From: Lachnospiraceae bacterium
GTDB taxonomy: Bacteria > Bacillota > Clostridia > Lachnospirales > Lachnospiraceae
Assembly: GCA_017561085.1 (NCBI GenBank)
Contig: JAFZDQ010000021.1
Span: forward strand, 1-64,000
DNA length: 64,000 nucleotides
Direction of reading: 5' to 3'
A program made the position numbers and the translations under genes. Below, in pieces: positions 8,490-17,405 of the stretch; positions within the stretch are counted from its first letter, which is position 1; each line of letters begins with the position of its first letter. The notes beneath the pieces are model-generated. The model was not told the origin of the DNA. It searched no databases and worked only from the letters and a program-made list of their open reading frames with translations.

Positions 8490-9419
8490 ATGGAGTTCAT
8501 CAAAGGAGTTACATTCGCTCCCTTTGCCTGCAGAGGATGCTTTCAAACAAAAGAAGCTTTTGAAAGTTTAGACAACTTAAAGGCACGGACAGGTGCAAAT
8601 TTTATCACCCTGGTACCCAATGGTGTACAAGCCACAGCGCAATCCGAAGAAATCGTGTGGGATACTGAAGTAACCATGGCTGATGATGAACTGATTGCAA
8701 TGATTGATTATGCCCATGAAATCGGCCTTAAAGTAGCACTGAAACCAACTGTGAACTGCACCAACGGCACCTGGCGTGCACATATTAACTTCTTTGATAA
8801 AGATGTGCATTGCGAGCCCAAATGGTCCGTTTGGTTTGCTTCCTACACTGCATTCCAGCTTCATTATGCGAAGATTGCCCAAAAGACCGGATGTGAAATG
8901 TTCCTTCCCGGCTGTGAAATGGTGATGAGTGAGCGTAGGGAAGCCGAATGGCGGAAACTGATTTCCGATATCAGAACCGTCTATACCGGTCTTGTTTCTT
9001 ACAACACCGACAAATATCAGGAAGATAATGTTTCCTGGTGGGATTGTGTGGATGTGATTTCCTCCAGTGGGTATTATCCCTTAGAGGACTGGGACAAGGA
9101 GCTTGACCGTATCGAAAAAGTGGTAAATAAATATCAAAAACCCTTTTTCTTTGCTGAATGCGGTTGTATGTCAACCACCGGTTCTTCTAAAGTCCCCAAC
9201 AACTGGTGTCTCCAGGGTGAGGTTAATCTTGAGGAACAGGCTGCCTGGTATAAGGCCATGTTTGAAGCCTGCAAGAAACGCTCCTTTGTACAGGGCTTCT
9301 GCTTATGGGACTGGTCCTGCAGACAGTATTCCCTTTGCAAAGCAGCTACTCACGGTGCTTATGAAATCTACGGCAAACCAGCCGAAGATGTTGTGAAAGA
9401 ATATTACGATTCTATTTAA
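8490..9419 (+). CDS. GH113-like glycoside hydrolase (beta-mannanase-type)
   Basis: 309 residues with no signal peptide, so probably cytoplasmic and acting on imported oligosaccharides. The N-terminus KGVTFAPFACRG, the GANFITLVPNG strand, the acid/base candidate in FLPGCEMV (about residue 142) and the nucleophile candidate in FFAECGC (about residue 227) match family 113 of the GH-A clan. Characterised members hydrolyse beta-1,4-mannan. GAAAGGAAG precedes the ATG. A hairpin terminator at 9466 ends a single-gene transcript. The family is likely; the substrate is not proven. Confidence 0.82.
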   Translation: MEFIKGVTFAPFACRGCFQTKEAFESLDNLKARTGANFITLVPNGVQATAQSEEIVWDTEVTMADDELIAMIDYAHEIGLKVALKPTVNCTNGTWRAHINFFDKDVHCEPKWSVWFASYTAFQLHYAKIAQKTGCEMFLPGCEMVMSERREAEWRKLISDIRTVYTGLVSYNTDKYQEDNVSWWDCVDVISSSGYYPLEDWDKELDRIEKVVNKYQKPFFFAECGCMSTTGSSKVPNNWCLQGEVNLEEQAAWYKAMFEACKKRSFVQGFCLWDWSCRQYSLCKAATHGAYEIYGKPAEDVVKEYYDSI

Positions 9420-9465
9420 ATATATTTGTTTTTCAATTGCTTTTATCTTTTTATCCCTTTTTCAA

Positions 9466-9509
9466 AAGGCGGCGTTGCACATCCCTTGCAAAGCCGCCTT
9501 CCCTTTTTT
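9466..9509 (+). terminator. rho-independent terminator of the GH113 gene
   Basis: AAGGCGGC and GCCGCCTT pair around a 17-base loop and are followed by CCCTTTTTTC. Confidence 0.85.
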
Positions 9510-9549
9510 CATACCAAATATATATTTGTGAATTTATTTTTTTGAAAAA

Positions 9550-9678
9550 GAAAAGACCGGACTTTCTTCCGCAGGACGCTCCCGCTCTAAGAAAAACGCA
9601 GCGGATGCTAAACTCGGAAATCCCTCGTTAAGCACCGGCGTTTTTCAAAGCCTGCTTGAAAGAATGTCTGGTCTTTTC
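9550..9678. repeat. structured repeat family A, copy 1
   Basis: Outer arms (GAAAAGACCGGACTTTCTT and its near complement ending at 9678) enclose a core at 9571-9655. The core has a GCAGG/CCTGC stem and a hairpin GAAAAACGC...GCGTTTTTC. It matches the reverse complement of 20954-21069 closely, including a compensatory C-G to T-A change. It follows the permease stop at 9744 on the minus strand and may also end that transcript. Confidence 0.75.
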
Positions 9679-9743
9679 TTTTAACCACATATCTCAAAAA
9701 AACAATTACTTAATTAATTTCTACGAAAAAGGAAGTATATTAA

Positions 9744-10604
9744 CTAAAAGGTAATGGTTAATACTTCCATGAGGATGCCTGCCGCTACGCCGATTGCGTA
9801 TAAGAGGAAGGTAATCTTTAAGTTCTCTTTCAGATCATCATTGGCACGGAATAAAATGAGCAATCCCACACCGGAGCCTGCCAAAAGGCCGGCCATCATT
9901 GCTCCCGCATGAATCACACCTTCCAGATAAAGCTGCGTAATCACCACCGAAGAAGCGCAGTTGGGGATGAGTCCTATCACTCCCGCAAAAATCGGTCCCA
10001 GAATCGGCTGTCCTGTCATAAAGGACGCAAGCACATCCTCTCCTATCCACTCAATTCCCAGATTAATCACCAATGAAATAATCAGAATAAAGAAAAAGAT
10101 TTGCAGCGTATGCTTAAACGCCGAAACAAAAATATTTCCTTCATTACAGTTACAATGCTCATGGTCACACATGTGCTCTATCCTAAGATGCGCATCCTCC
10201 GCCGGCTTTTTCTTGCGGATGACCAAATCAATCACAAACCCGGCCAAAATACCAATCAGCGCCTTGGTTCCCAAAATCTTCGCCACCGTAAGAACCGGTA
10301 CCTGCTCCGACAATAAAATCGGCAGCATTTCATCCGAAGTGGATAAAAAAATCGCAAACAGCGTACCCAGCGTAATAATTCGGCCGGCATAAAGATTCGA
10401 TGCCGCCGCTGAAAAACCGCACTGGGGAAGCATTCCCAAAAGGGCACCTGGAACCGGGCCGAATCTCCCTGCTTTGGCAATGGTTTCTCTTGTTTTTTCC
10501 TCGGTCCGATGCTCAATATACTCCATCACCAGATAAGTCAGAAACAAAATCGGCAATAATTTTAAATTGTCAATGATGGTATGCTCCAACACATGAACAA
10601 TCAT
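9744..10604 (-). CDS. putative heavy-metal/arsenic permease (ArsP_2-like)
   Basis: 286 residues with about eight to ten hydrophobic helices. Two related halves carry FGPVPGALLGMLPQCGFSAA and GPIFAGVIGLIPNCASSV, the GxxPxC signature of the ten-helix heavy-metal exporter family (PF11449), related to organoarsenical ArsP permeases. Between them is a Cys/His-rich cytoplasmic loop (HMCDHEHCNCNEGN) that probably binds metal. No metal regulator is adjacent. The substrate metal is unknown. Confidence 0.82.
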   Translation of the reverse strand: MIVHVLEHTIIDNLKLLPILFLTYLVMEYIEHRTEEKTRETIAKAGRFGPVPGALLGMLPQCGFSAAASNLYAGRIITLGTLFAIFLSTSDEMLPILLSEQVPVLTVAKILGTKALIGILAGFVIDLVIRKKKPAEDAHLRIEHMCDHEHCNCNEGNIFVSAFKHTLQIFFFILIISLVINLGIEWIGEDVLASFMTGQPILGPIFAGVIGLIPNCASSVVITQLYLEGVIHAGAMMAGLLAGSGVGLLILFRANDDLKENLKITFLLYAIGVAAGILMEVLTITF

Positions 10605-10712
10605 ACGTATCTCCTTGTATTTTTATCAATCACATTTCTAATATATATCACAGGATACGGCTCTCCCGCAACATTTTTCTATACCGGTAAATAATTCCTG
10701 CCCTGCAGGTTT

Positions 10713-11555
10713 CTAAAATAAAAGCATAAACAGGAAATATAAAAGGGGCTGATGCAGCAGGTAAATCAGCAGGGAATGCCTTCCCAAAAAGGCAAAGGGT
10801 TCTATCCGAAGCAAAAATGCAGGCTTAGACAGCCATCCCTTCTCTTTTACCATCCGGCAGGTGTAGTAGCCCGCCATAAACAAAAACAGCCAGGGAATCA
10901 GGGAAAAATAATCCGTAGAATAAAAGGAAGGCGCCGGAAAACCCAGATACGTCTGAAATAATCCCTGATACAAAACGCCCGGCAGCTTCACCAGTCTGAT
11001 TCCTTCAAAGCCCAAAAATCCATCATTTACATTTCTGGTAAGGAAAAAAAGTACCACACTGCTCCACAGCCCTACTCCGGCAGGCAGTTTCTGTAAAAAC
11101 CGCTCTGTCAGTGCCATCAGCAGCATACAGGAACCAAGCAGGGTCAACACGCCGAATACTACCCTGTTCTCAGGCATTGCTACCAGTGTAACAATTGTTA
11201 CCAAAAGACCGCCACCAAAAACCATAAGACCCCTTTTAAGGTGTTTTTTCCCTAAGTTGGCACAAAAGCCCGACAAAAAGATAAAGGTCCAACAAATGCT
11301 TTGTTGCCAGATATAAGCGTAAGGACCTCTGTAAAAGGACCAGTCCACGCCGTAAATATAGACCAAATCCCAGGCGCCGTGAAACGCAATCATGCTAAGG
11401 AGCGTCACGCCGCGGATGGTATCCAAAAGGGCATACCGCACGCTGCCGGTCTTCCCATCACGCGTTTGTCCGGCGCTTTCCTTCATGCCGCTTGCGTGTC
11501 CGCTGCTTGCCTGCCCGTCACCAATATTTCTTTGACCGGTTGCTTCCGTCACCAT
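10713..11555 (-). CDS. HGSNAT/DUF1624-like membrane acyltransferase
   Basis: About 280 residues with seven or eight membrane helices. LLDTIRGVTLLSMIAFHGAWDL is the family's N-terminal catalytic segment, including the conserved His. The last helices carry FLGRHSLLIYLLHQP. Members move acetyl groups across membranes to sugars. The start is the ATG at 11555 behind AAGGGGGA; the frame stays open to 11615 but without a ribosome binding site there. Either way the first 40 residues are an unusual Gly/Ser/Gln-rich hydrophilic tail. Confidence 0.8.
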   Translation of the reverse strand: MVTEATGQRNIGDGQASSGHASGMKESAGQTRDGKTGSVRYALLDTIRGVTLLSMIAFHGAWDLVYIYGVDWSFYRGPYAYIWQQSICWTFIFLSGFCANLGKKHLKRGLMVFGGGLLVTIVTLVAMPENRVVFGVLTLLGSCMLLMALTERFLQKLPAGVGLWSSVVLFFLTRNVNDGFLGFEGIRLVKLPGVLYQGLFQTYLGFPAPSFYSTDYFSLIPWLFLFMAGYYTCRMVKEKGWLSKPAFLLRIEPFAFLGRHSLLIYLLHQPLLYFLFMLLF

Positions 11556-11663
11556 CACCGGTTCCCCCTTCTTTTGCTCTATTTCAATCATTTCTGCTTT
11601 CATATTATAAACCATCTATTATTCTATAAAAAATCGAAAAAAATGACAATCCCAATTCCCTTC

Positions 11664-11760
11664 TTTTCACCGCGCATTTTCGTTTTTCCGACTCATTTTC
11701 ACCGCGCGCTTCCTTTTTTTGCGACTCATTTCTGCCACGCACTTCCTTTTTCTGTCCCCA
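11664..11760. repeat. three imperfect 32-33 base tandem repeats
   Basis: Units begin at 11664, 11696 and 11729. Each has the form TTTTCACCGCGC, then a T-rich run, then GACTCA; the third unit is more diverged. They lie between divergent genes just upstream of a promoter. Confidence 0.55.
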
Positions 11761-11780
11761 TTTACCTCGCTTCCTCAGAA

Positions 11781-11809
11781 TTGACGCTTTTTCGCGCCTT
11801 TGCTATACT
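11781..11809 (+). promoter_or_regulatory. promoter of the DUF6171 gene
   Basis: TTGACG and TATACT are separated by 17 bases, about 60 bases before the start codon at 11872. Confidence 0.7.
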
Positions 11810-11871
11810 AAACATAATCAATTGTAATCCATTTGACCACAAATAATCCAACTACAGGAAAGAGACGAATT

Positions 11872-12141
11872 ATGTCCGAACAACGTATCTGCAAACGGTG
11901 TCTGGCCAGAGAAATGCCGGATGCCGGTTACTTTGAAAATATGTATGAATATATCGCCAATATAGATCCGCAAATCAAGACTCCGGAGGCTTTGTACGAG
12001 GAGCGCCTTGCTCTTTGTAAAGAGTGTGACAACCTGCTAAACGGAATGTGCCGCACCTGCGGCTGCTTCGTGGAAATGCGGGCTGCCATAGCGGCAAATT
12101 CCTGTCCCGCCGTGCATCCGAAGTGGTCTTCCTTGGGCTGA
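11872..12141 (+). CDS. DUF6171-like small zinc-ribbon protein
   Basis: 89 residues. Paired cysteines CKRC near the N-terminus and CKEC, CRTCGC further on suggest a structural zinc site. It resembles DUF6171, short clostridial proteins of unknown role. The ATG at 11872 is chosen because AGGAAAGAGA precedes it; an in-frame start at 11833 lacks a binding site. It has its own promoter. Confidence 0.78.
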   Translation: MSEQRICKRCLAREMPDAGYFENMYEYIANIDPQIKTPEALYEERLALCKECDNLLNGMCRTCGCFVEMRAAIAANSCPAVHPKWSSLG

Positions 12142-12212
12142 TTTTCCGCCAACTCCGGTCTTCCCTACCGATGAGGCACCGAAAATGACCGAACAGACAA
12201 AAGAAAACCATT

Positions 12213-12263
12213 CTCCGTTTTTCTTTGCTATGATAATACTCACAAGCAAAAACAAAAACGGAG
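12213..12263 (+). promoter_or_regulatory. inverted repeat covering the ABC operon promoter region and ribosome binding site
   Basis: CTCCGTTTTTCTTTGC and its near complement ending in ACGGAG enclose a TATGATAATA sequence. The right arm contains the CGGAGG ribosome binding site of the gene at 12273. It may be an operator, or a leader hairpin that hides the binding site. Confidence 0.45.
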
Positions 12264-12272
12264 GCGATATCA

Positions 12273-13037
12273 ATGCAGGCAATCAAAACCCTGGAACTTG
12301 AAAAGCAATATAAAAACCTCACTGCCGTAGACAAGCTCCGGTTAGAAATTGAAAAAGGGGAATTATTTTCCCTGCTTGGCGTAAACGGCGCAGGAAAGAC
12401 CACAACCATCAAAATGCTTTCCTGTCTGACTCGCCCAACAAGCGGCGATGCCCTTGTAGGCGGCTACAGTATTACGAAAGAAACCGAGCAGGTCAAACAA
12501 TTAATCGGGGTATCTCCCCAAGAAACTGCGGTTGCTCCGAACCTTTCTGTAAAAGAAAATCTGGAACTGATTTGCGGCATTTACGGATTCTCTAAAGAAA
12601 AAACGAAAGCGAAAATTGCGGAACTTTCCAGACAGTTTTCTCTGGATACCGTTTTACAAAGAAAAGCAGGCAAGTTATCCGGCGGCTGGCAACGCCGCGT
12701 CAGCATTGCAATGGCGCTGATTGGCGAGCCGGAAATTTTATTTCTGGATGAACCGACCCTTGGCCTGGATGTCATAGCACGGCACGACCTCTGGGACGTC
12801 ATCCGCTCTTTGAAGGGCAAAATTACCATCATCCTGACAACCCATTATATGGAAGAAGCCGAGGCACTTTCCGACCGCATCGGTATTATGAAAAGCGGTA
12901 GTCTTCTTGCAGTAGGAACTGCAAAAGAGCTAAAGGAAAAGGCCGGAACAGAGGACTTTGAAACCGCCTTTGTTACCATAGTGACGGACCAAAAAATTGT
13001 GACCGATACGAAGAATGGCAAGGAGGGATTGGTATGA
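12273..13037 (+). CDS. ABC transporter ATP-binding protein (ABC-2 drug exporter type)
   Basis: 254 residues. Walker A is GVNGAGKTTT, the signature is LSGGWQRRVSIA (Trp where Gln-rich variants are usual) and Walker B is ILFLDEPTLGLD. It powers the membrane protein encoded next, whose ATG overlaps this stop by four bases. The operon continues into a LytTR regulator and DUF3021, a combination usually linked to export of peptides or antibiotics in Firmicutes. The substrate is unknown. An inverted repeat over its ribosome binding site may control expression. Confidence 0.93.
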   Translation: MQAIKTLELEKQYKNLTAVDKLRLEIEKGELFSLLGVNGAGKTTTIKMLSCLTRPTSGDALVGGYSITKETEQVKQLIGVSPQETAVAPNLSVKENLELICGIYGFSKEKTKAKIAELSRQFSLDTVLQRKAGKLSGGWQRRVSIAMALIGEPEILFLDEPTLGLDVIARHDLWDVIRSLKGKITIILTTHYMEEAEALSDRIGIMKSGSLLAVGTAKELKEKAGTEDFETAFVTIVTDQKIVTDTKNGKEGLV

Positions 13038-13765
13038 GAATGATGACTTTCGCCAAACGATGTGCCAAAGAAATTTTGCGTGACCCCATTAATTTAGGCT
13101 TTGGTCTGGGATTTCCTTTGGTTTTGTTGTTTCTTTTAAGTATGATACAGGCTAATATCCCGGTAAACCTGTTTGAAATTAATACGCTGACACCGGGTAT
13201 TACCATATTCGGGCTATCCTTTATGACGCTTTTTTCTGCCACACTGATTGCCAAAGATCGGGAAAGCGCCCTTTTACAAAGGTTGTATACCACACCCCTT
13301 AGGGGCACTGACTTTATCTTAGGCTATATGCTTCCGATTTTACCGATTGCATTGGCACAAACCCTGATTTGCTACCTGTTTGCAATTCCCTTGGGACTGA
13401 CTGTGAATATCAATATTCTTTATGCTATCATCGGAATTATCCCTATGGCAGTTTTCAATATTGCTTTGGGGCTTTTGTGCGGCAGCCTTTTGGGTGCGAA
13501 GCAGGTTGGCGGTATTTGCGGTGCGCTGCTTACCAATCTCTCCGCATGGCTTTCCGGCGTATGGTTTGATTTAGATCTTGTGGGAGGATTTTTCGAGAAA
13601 CTGGCAAACGCACTTCCCTTTGTACATGCAGTGAAAATGGAACAGGCACTGTGCGCAGGCAATTTTGAGACAGCGTTAAGCCACCTTCTGCCGGTGCTTC
13701 TGTACAGCGCATTGGCAACAGTGGTTGCTATCTTCTGTTTCCTTGCCCAGATGAAAAAACAGTAA
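13034..13765 (+). CDS. ABC-2 type transporter permease
   Basis: 243 residues with six membrane helices in the ABC-2 arrangement. The first helix follows a short basic cytoplasmic N-terminus, and the cytoplasmic ESALLQRLYTTPLRGTDFI segment is the coupling region typical of the family. It overlaps the ATPase gene by ATGA, so the two are coupled. Together they form a half-size exporter. Confidence 0.9.
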   Translation: MRMMTFAKRCAKEILRDPINLGFGLGFPLVLLFLLSMIQANIPVNLFEINTLTPGITIFGLSFMTLFSATLIAKDRESALLQRLYTTPLRGTDFILGYMLPILPIALAQTLICYLFAIPLGLTVNINILYAIIGIIPMAVFNIALGLLCGSLLGAKQVGGICGALLTNLSAWLSGVWFDLDLVGGFFEKLANALPFVHAVKMEQALCAGNFETALSHLLPVLLYSALATVVAIFCFLAQMKKQ

Positions 13766-13791
13766 GAATATCACAATAAGGATTTAAGCCC

Positions 13792-14235
13792 ATGAAATAC
13801 AAACTCATTATTGACAAAACTGCAGAAGAAGAAATCATCGCCATTGTGCATGCTCCTTCCTCTTTGACAGAGCAGATAGAAAATCTCGTCTGCGACTTTT
13901 CCGGTGCAGACGGCCTTTTGGGACATAAGGATGACGAACTGCGGAAGCTGGCGTTCGGAGAAATCGAGTGCATTACCATTCTTGACCGAAAGGTGATTGC
14001 CATAGATACCGAAGGAAATCACTACCGGATTCAGGACAGGCTCCGCGATTTAGAGGAAATCCTGCCCTCCTATTTTATCCGCATCAACAAATCCAGCCTT
14101 GCCAATGAACATCGTATCAAACGGTTTGATGCGGCCTTCAGCGGCGGCGTGGATGCCGTATTTTTGTGCGGCTACCGGGAATACGTTTCCCGCCGTTGTT
14201 TTTCGGAAATCAAAAGGAGGTATGAAGGATTATGA
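13792..14235 (+). CDS. LytTR family DNA-binding regulator
   Basis: 147 residues without a receiver domain. The C-terminal 95 residues form a LytTR fold (ECITILDRKVIAIDTEGNHYRI, then YFIRINKSSLANEHRIKRF). The N-terminal 50 residues are a short alpha/beta extension common in regulators paired with DUF3021. It probably controls its own ABC operon. It overlaps the DUF3021 gene by four bases. Confidence 0.92.
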   Translation: MKYKLIIDKTAEEEIIAIVHAPSSLTEQIENLVCDFSGADGLLGHKDDELRKLAFGEIECITILDRKVIAIDTEGNHYRIQDRLRDLEEILPSYFIRINKSSLANEHRIKRFDAAFSGGVDAVFLCGYREYVSRRCFSEIKRRYEGL

Positions 14236-14672
14236 AAAAATATGTATCGGACTTTTTCCACCGCGGTCTTATTTCCTGCGGCTTCGGCCCCATTATTTTA
14301 GCAATTATCTATCTGATTTTACAGAAAAACGGTATGCTGGAGACATTATCCGTAAATCAGGTTTGTATCGGAATCTTTTCCATATCCGCACTTGCTTTTC
14401 TTGCGGGTGCCATGAATGTGCTCTATCATATAGAACGGTTGCCCTTGATGGTGGCAATTCTGATTCATGGTTGCGTACTGTATGCCGGCTATCTGTGTAC
14501 TTATCTGATTAACGACTGGTTGAAAACAGGTGTCGTACCGTTTTTGACTTTCACCGTTATTTTTGTAGCCGGCTATTTGATCATTTGGGTAATCATTTAT
14601 GTCATCATCCGAAGGAACACGGAAAAGGTGAACGACCTGTTAAAACAAAAGCAAACCGGAATACCTAAGTAA
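14232..14672 (+). CDS. DUF3021 family membrane protein
   Basis: 146 residues with four membrane helices and a basic C-terminal tail (RRNTEKVNDLLKQKQ). The position directly after a LytTR gene with a four-base overlap is diagnostic of DUF3021. These proteins are thought to act with, and perhaps restrain, the LytTR regulator at the membrane. The transcript ends at the hairpin 14710-14739. Confidence 0.88.
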   Translation: MKKYVSDFFHRGLISCGFGPIILAIIYLILQKNGMLETLSVNQVCIGIFSISALAFLAGAMNVLYHIERLPLMVAILIHGCVLYAGYLCTYLINDWLKTGVVPFLTFTVIFVAGYLIIWVIIYVIIRRNTEKVNDLLKQKQTGIPK

Positions 14673-14709
14673 CAGCCTGCAGGATTCTTTCTGTTTCTGT
14701 GAAGCAAAA

Positions 14710-14739
14710 AAGGAAAGCTTTAATAATAAAGCTTTCCTT
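14710..14739. terminator. perfect bidirectional terminator hairpin
   Basis: AAGGAAAGCTTTA pairs perfectly with TAAAGCTTTCCTT around ATAA. T-rich sequence follows on both strands. It serves the convergent DUF3021 and phosphatase transcripts, and the phosphatase stop codon lies inside it. Confidence 0.9.
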
Positions 14740-15334
14740 CTTCTATTATTTTCAAACTTCCGTCCGCATCGGACAAATGGGTAACACCGCAATTCTTATG
14801 AACGCCTTCTCCCCAAAAATCTTTAATGGATGTGCCGCTTATATTGGCAAGAATCGCCTTCAGCGCACAGCCGTGAGTAGAAATCAGCACGGTTTTATCC
14901 CTGTATTCGTCATTACTAAGCAGTTCTCTCAAGAACTCTCCGGTTCTGCCAATGACCTCTTCAAAGCTTTCGCCTCCGGGCGGCACCCGGTAGTTCGGTG
15001 TATCAAAGAAGAAGTTCCAAAACTCCTTATTATCGGGAATATTGTACCCCTGCTTGCCGCTGCAAAGTCCCTCATATTCCCCAAAGCCGATTTCCTGAAT
15101 CCTGATATCCTCAATGATTGGTATCTTTCTGTCTCCCACAAGAATCCGGGCAGTTTCACTTGCCCTCACAAGGGGAGATGTAAATACCACATCAAAGGGA
15201 ACATCCTTTAATCCGTCTGCCGTCAGGCGGGCAAGTTCCCTTCCGTAATCATTCAGGGCAATATCACAATGTCCCTGTATTCTTTTGGCTTTATTGTAAT
15301 CGGTTTCTCCGTGTCTGATTAAATAGATTTCCAT
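14720..15334 (-). CDS. histidine phosphatase family protein
   Basis: 204 residues of the phosphoglycerate mutase-like superfamily. The catalytic LIRHGETDYN motif is at the N-terminus, with partner residues in TSPLVRASETA and STHGCALKA. The start is the ATG at 15334, which places RHG at residues 7-9 as in relatives and has a GAAAGAAG upstream. It is the last gene after GH31 with a 51-base gap, so it may dephosphorylate sugar phosphates from that pathway, but the substrate cannot be told from sequence. Confidence 0.9.
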   Translation of the reverse strand: MEIYLIRHGETDYNKAKRIQGHCDIALNDYGRELARLTADGLKDVPFDVVFTSPLVRASETARILVGDRKIPIIEDIRIQEIGFGEYEGLCSGKQGYNIPDNKEFWNFFFDTPNYRVPPGGESFEEVIGRTGEFLRELLSNDEYRDKTVLISTHGCALKAILANISGTSIKDFWGEGVHKNCGVTHLSDADGSLKIIEEGKLYY

Positions 15335-15385
15335 AATAACTTCTTTCCACTTTCTATTAGTCCCTTCCGGGCTTCCTATCCTCAT

Positions 15386-17365
15386 TTAAGCAAAGGCTTC
15401 CAGCACAGGACTTCCCTCTTTCACAAAGGCAATGTACTGATGCAGCTCTGCTTTCGCCGTAATGGTTTGCTTACCGGCATACACCTTCCGGTCAAGAACA
15501 GAGACCCAGCTTCCTTCCGGCAGATAAACTTCTCTTTCTACCTGCCCCTTTTCCATAATGGGTGCAAAAAGAATATCCTCGCCAAACATATACTGGTCTT
15601 CCAGCGTGTAACAAACCACGTCCTCATGGAAATCATAGAACATGGGACGCATCACGGGTGAACCTGTTTTAGAAGCAATATCCATGTATTTCATAATATA
15701 GGGTTTCAATTTTTCTCTGGTTTCAATCAACTTTTTGATGATTTCATAATTCCCATCCCCAAAGCACCAGATTTCGTTGGGGCCACCGCTTCTTTCGATA
15801 ATGCCGGGATTAGGCTCAGGCTGGTTTTCGGTTCTTTTTCTTGCACCATGCAGACGCATAATAGGAGAAAACAGACCAAACTGGAACCAACGTACCAAAA
15901 GTTCCCTAAACTCCTCACTTTCGGTATCTCCGAACAAGAAGCCTCCAATATCACTGTTCCACCAGGGAATTCCGCACATACCCATGGAAAGTCCGCTGGT
16001 TACGCTGTGACGAAGTGCTTCCCAGTCCGACCTGATGTCGCCATTCCAAACAGCAGCACCGAATTTCTGACTGCCGGGATAAGCGGCGCGGGTTAAGGAA
16101 ATAATATCCTCATCTCCCAGTTCTTTCTTGCCCTCATAAACCATCTTCACGTAGTAGTAAGGATAAAGAAGGGCTGTCTGGGCACCATTTCCTTTATAAA
16201 AATGCAGATGTCCGAACTGCTGGGGATGTACCTCAGGCTCCGCTTCGTCCAGCCAGAAATCCTTAATACCATAGTCGTAGTAATTCTTTTTCATCTTGTC
16301 CCATACGAATTTCCTGGTCGCAGGATTCATAGGATCAATAAAGGTCTGCTGTCCATAGAAGGAGAACGTACCGTACTGGCCGTTTTCCGTACGGATCAGC
16401 ATATTGTTTTCACTCATTTCCAGGTAATTTTCACTGTTGGGATTGATGGTTGGCCAAATGGAAACTACCGGCTTAATTCCCAGTTCTTCCAGTTCTTTAC
16501 ACATAGCTACGGGGTCAGGCCAATACTTTTTATCAAACTTCCACTCACCCTGCTCTGTCCAGTGGAAATAATCAATGACGATTGCATCAATGGGAATTCC
16601 GCGTCTTTTATATTCTCTGGCAACCTCCAAAAGTTCTTCCTGGCTTTCATAGCGGAGCTTGCACTGCCAATAACCTGCTGCCCACGCAGGAAAAGCAGGG
16701 GAATAGCCTGTAAGATCTGCATAAAGTTTCATAACATCCGCCGGCGTATCACCGGAAAATACCAGATAATCCGCCTGATACGTACTGTTTGCACACCACA
16801 GGGTATGATTTCTGGTGGTCTCGCATCTTCCCGGGGAAGGATTGTTCCAGAAGAAACCATATCCCAAAGAGGAGTATAAGAACGGCAATGTAGACTTGGT
16901 ATTATAGTGCACCAAATCACAGGTACTTCCCTTACGGTCAAAAATCGCATTGGTTTCCTGTCCCAGTCCGTAAAAATGCTCTCCCTCATTGGCATCGAAA
17001 ACCACTTTTGTCATATAGTGGTCACCTTCCGTATGCACATAATTATTAAAATAGTCACCTTCAAATTTTGACTTAAGGATTAACTTATCTTTTCTGTAAA
17101 AACGCAAAATACCGCCATACCAGATTTCTCCGGCTTCAATGGTAGCTTTCATATCCCCGTTAATGATGGTTGCAAATTTTTCATCGCCTTCCGTGCGGCA
17201 GTTATCCTCTGTCACCGGGTCAAGCAATGTCCACTTTTCATCGTAAATCACGGAATTTCTGGTCATTCTGCAACGCAGACAATCCTGTCCGTAAGGCTCA
17301 ATCACAACCAATTCATCTTTTCTCTGGAAAATCAGTTTTTTACTTTCAATTTTTATTTTACCCAT
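15386..17365 (-). CDS. GH31 alpha-glucosidase/alpha-xylosidase
   Basis: About 659 residues, no signal peptide, cytoplasmic. The nucleophile motif is KDFWLDEAEPE and the acid/base candidate lies in NGDIRSDWEAL. WWNSDIGGF and the WAAGYWQCKLRYESQEEL segment are standard GH31 blocks. The WLD-x-AEPE form occurs in alpha-xylosidases and some alpha-glucosidases, so the exact substrate is open. The start is the ATG behind GGGGTGAG. It lies 40 bases after the sodium-dependent transporter, an operon with the phosphatase downstream. Confidence 0.93.
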   Translation of the reverse strand: MGKIKIESKKLIFQRKDELVVIEPYGQDCLRCRMTRNSVIYDEKWTLLDPVTEDNCRTEGDEKFATIINGDMKATIEAGEIWYGGILRFYRKDKLILKSKFEGDYFNNYVHTEGDHYMTKVVFDANEGEHFYGLGQETNAIFDRKGSTCDLVHYNTKSTLPFLYSSLGYGFFWNNPSPGRCETTRNHTLWCANSTYQADYLVFSGDTPADVMKLYADLTGYSPAFPAWAAGYWQCKLRYESQEELLEVAREYKRRGIPIDAIVIDYFHWTEQGEWKFDKKYWPDPVAMCKELEELGIKPVVSIWPTINPNSENYLEMSENNMLIRTENGQYGTFSFYGQQTFIDPMNPATRKFVWDKMKKNYYDYGIKDFWLDEAEPEVHPQQFGHLHFYKGNGAQTALLYPYYYVKMVYEGKKELGDEDIISLTRAAYPGSQKFGAAVWNGDIRSDWEALRHSVTSGLSMGMCGIPWWNSDIGGFLFGDTESEEFRELLVRWFQFGLFSPIMRLHGARKRTENQPEPNPGIIERSGGPNEIWCFGDGNYEIIKKLIETREKLKPYIMKYMDIASKTGSPVMRPMFYDFHEDVVCYTLEDQYMFGEDILFAPIMEKGQVEREVYLPEGSWVSVLDRKVYAGKQTITAKAELHQYIAFVKEGSPVLEAFA

Positions 17366-17405
17366 GTAACTCACCCCATATATATCCTATTGTAAAACCA
17401 ATTTT

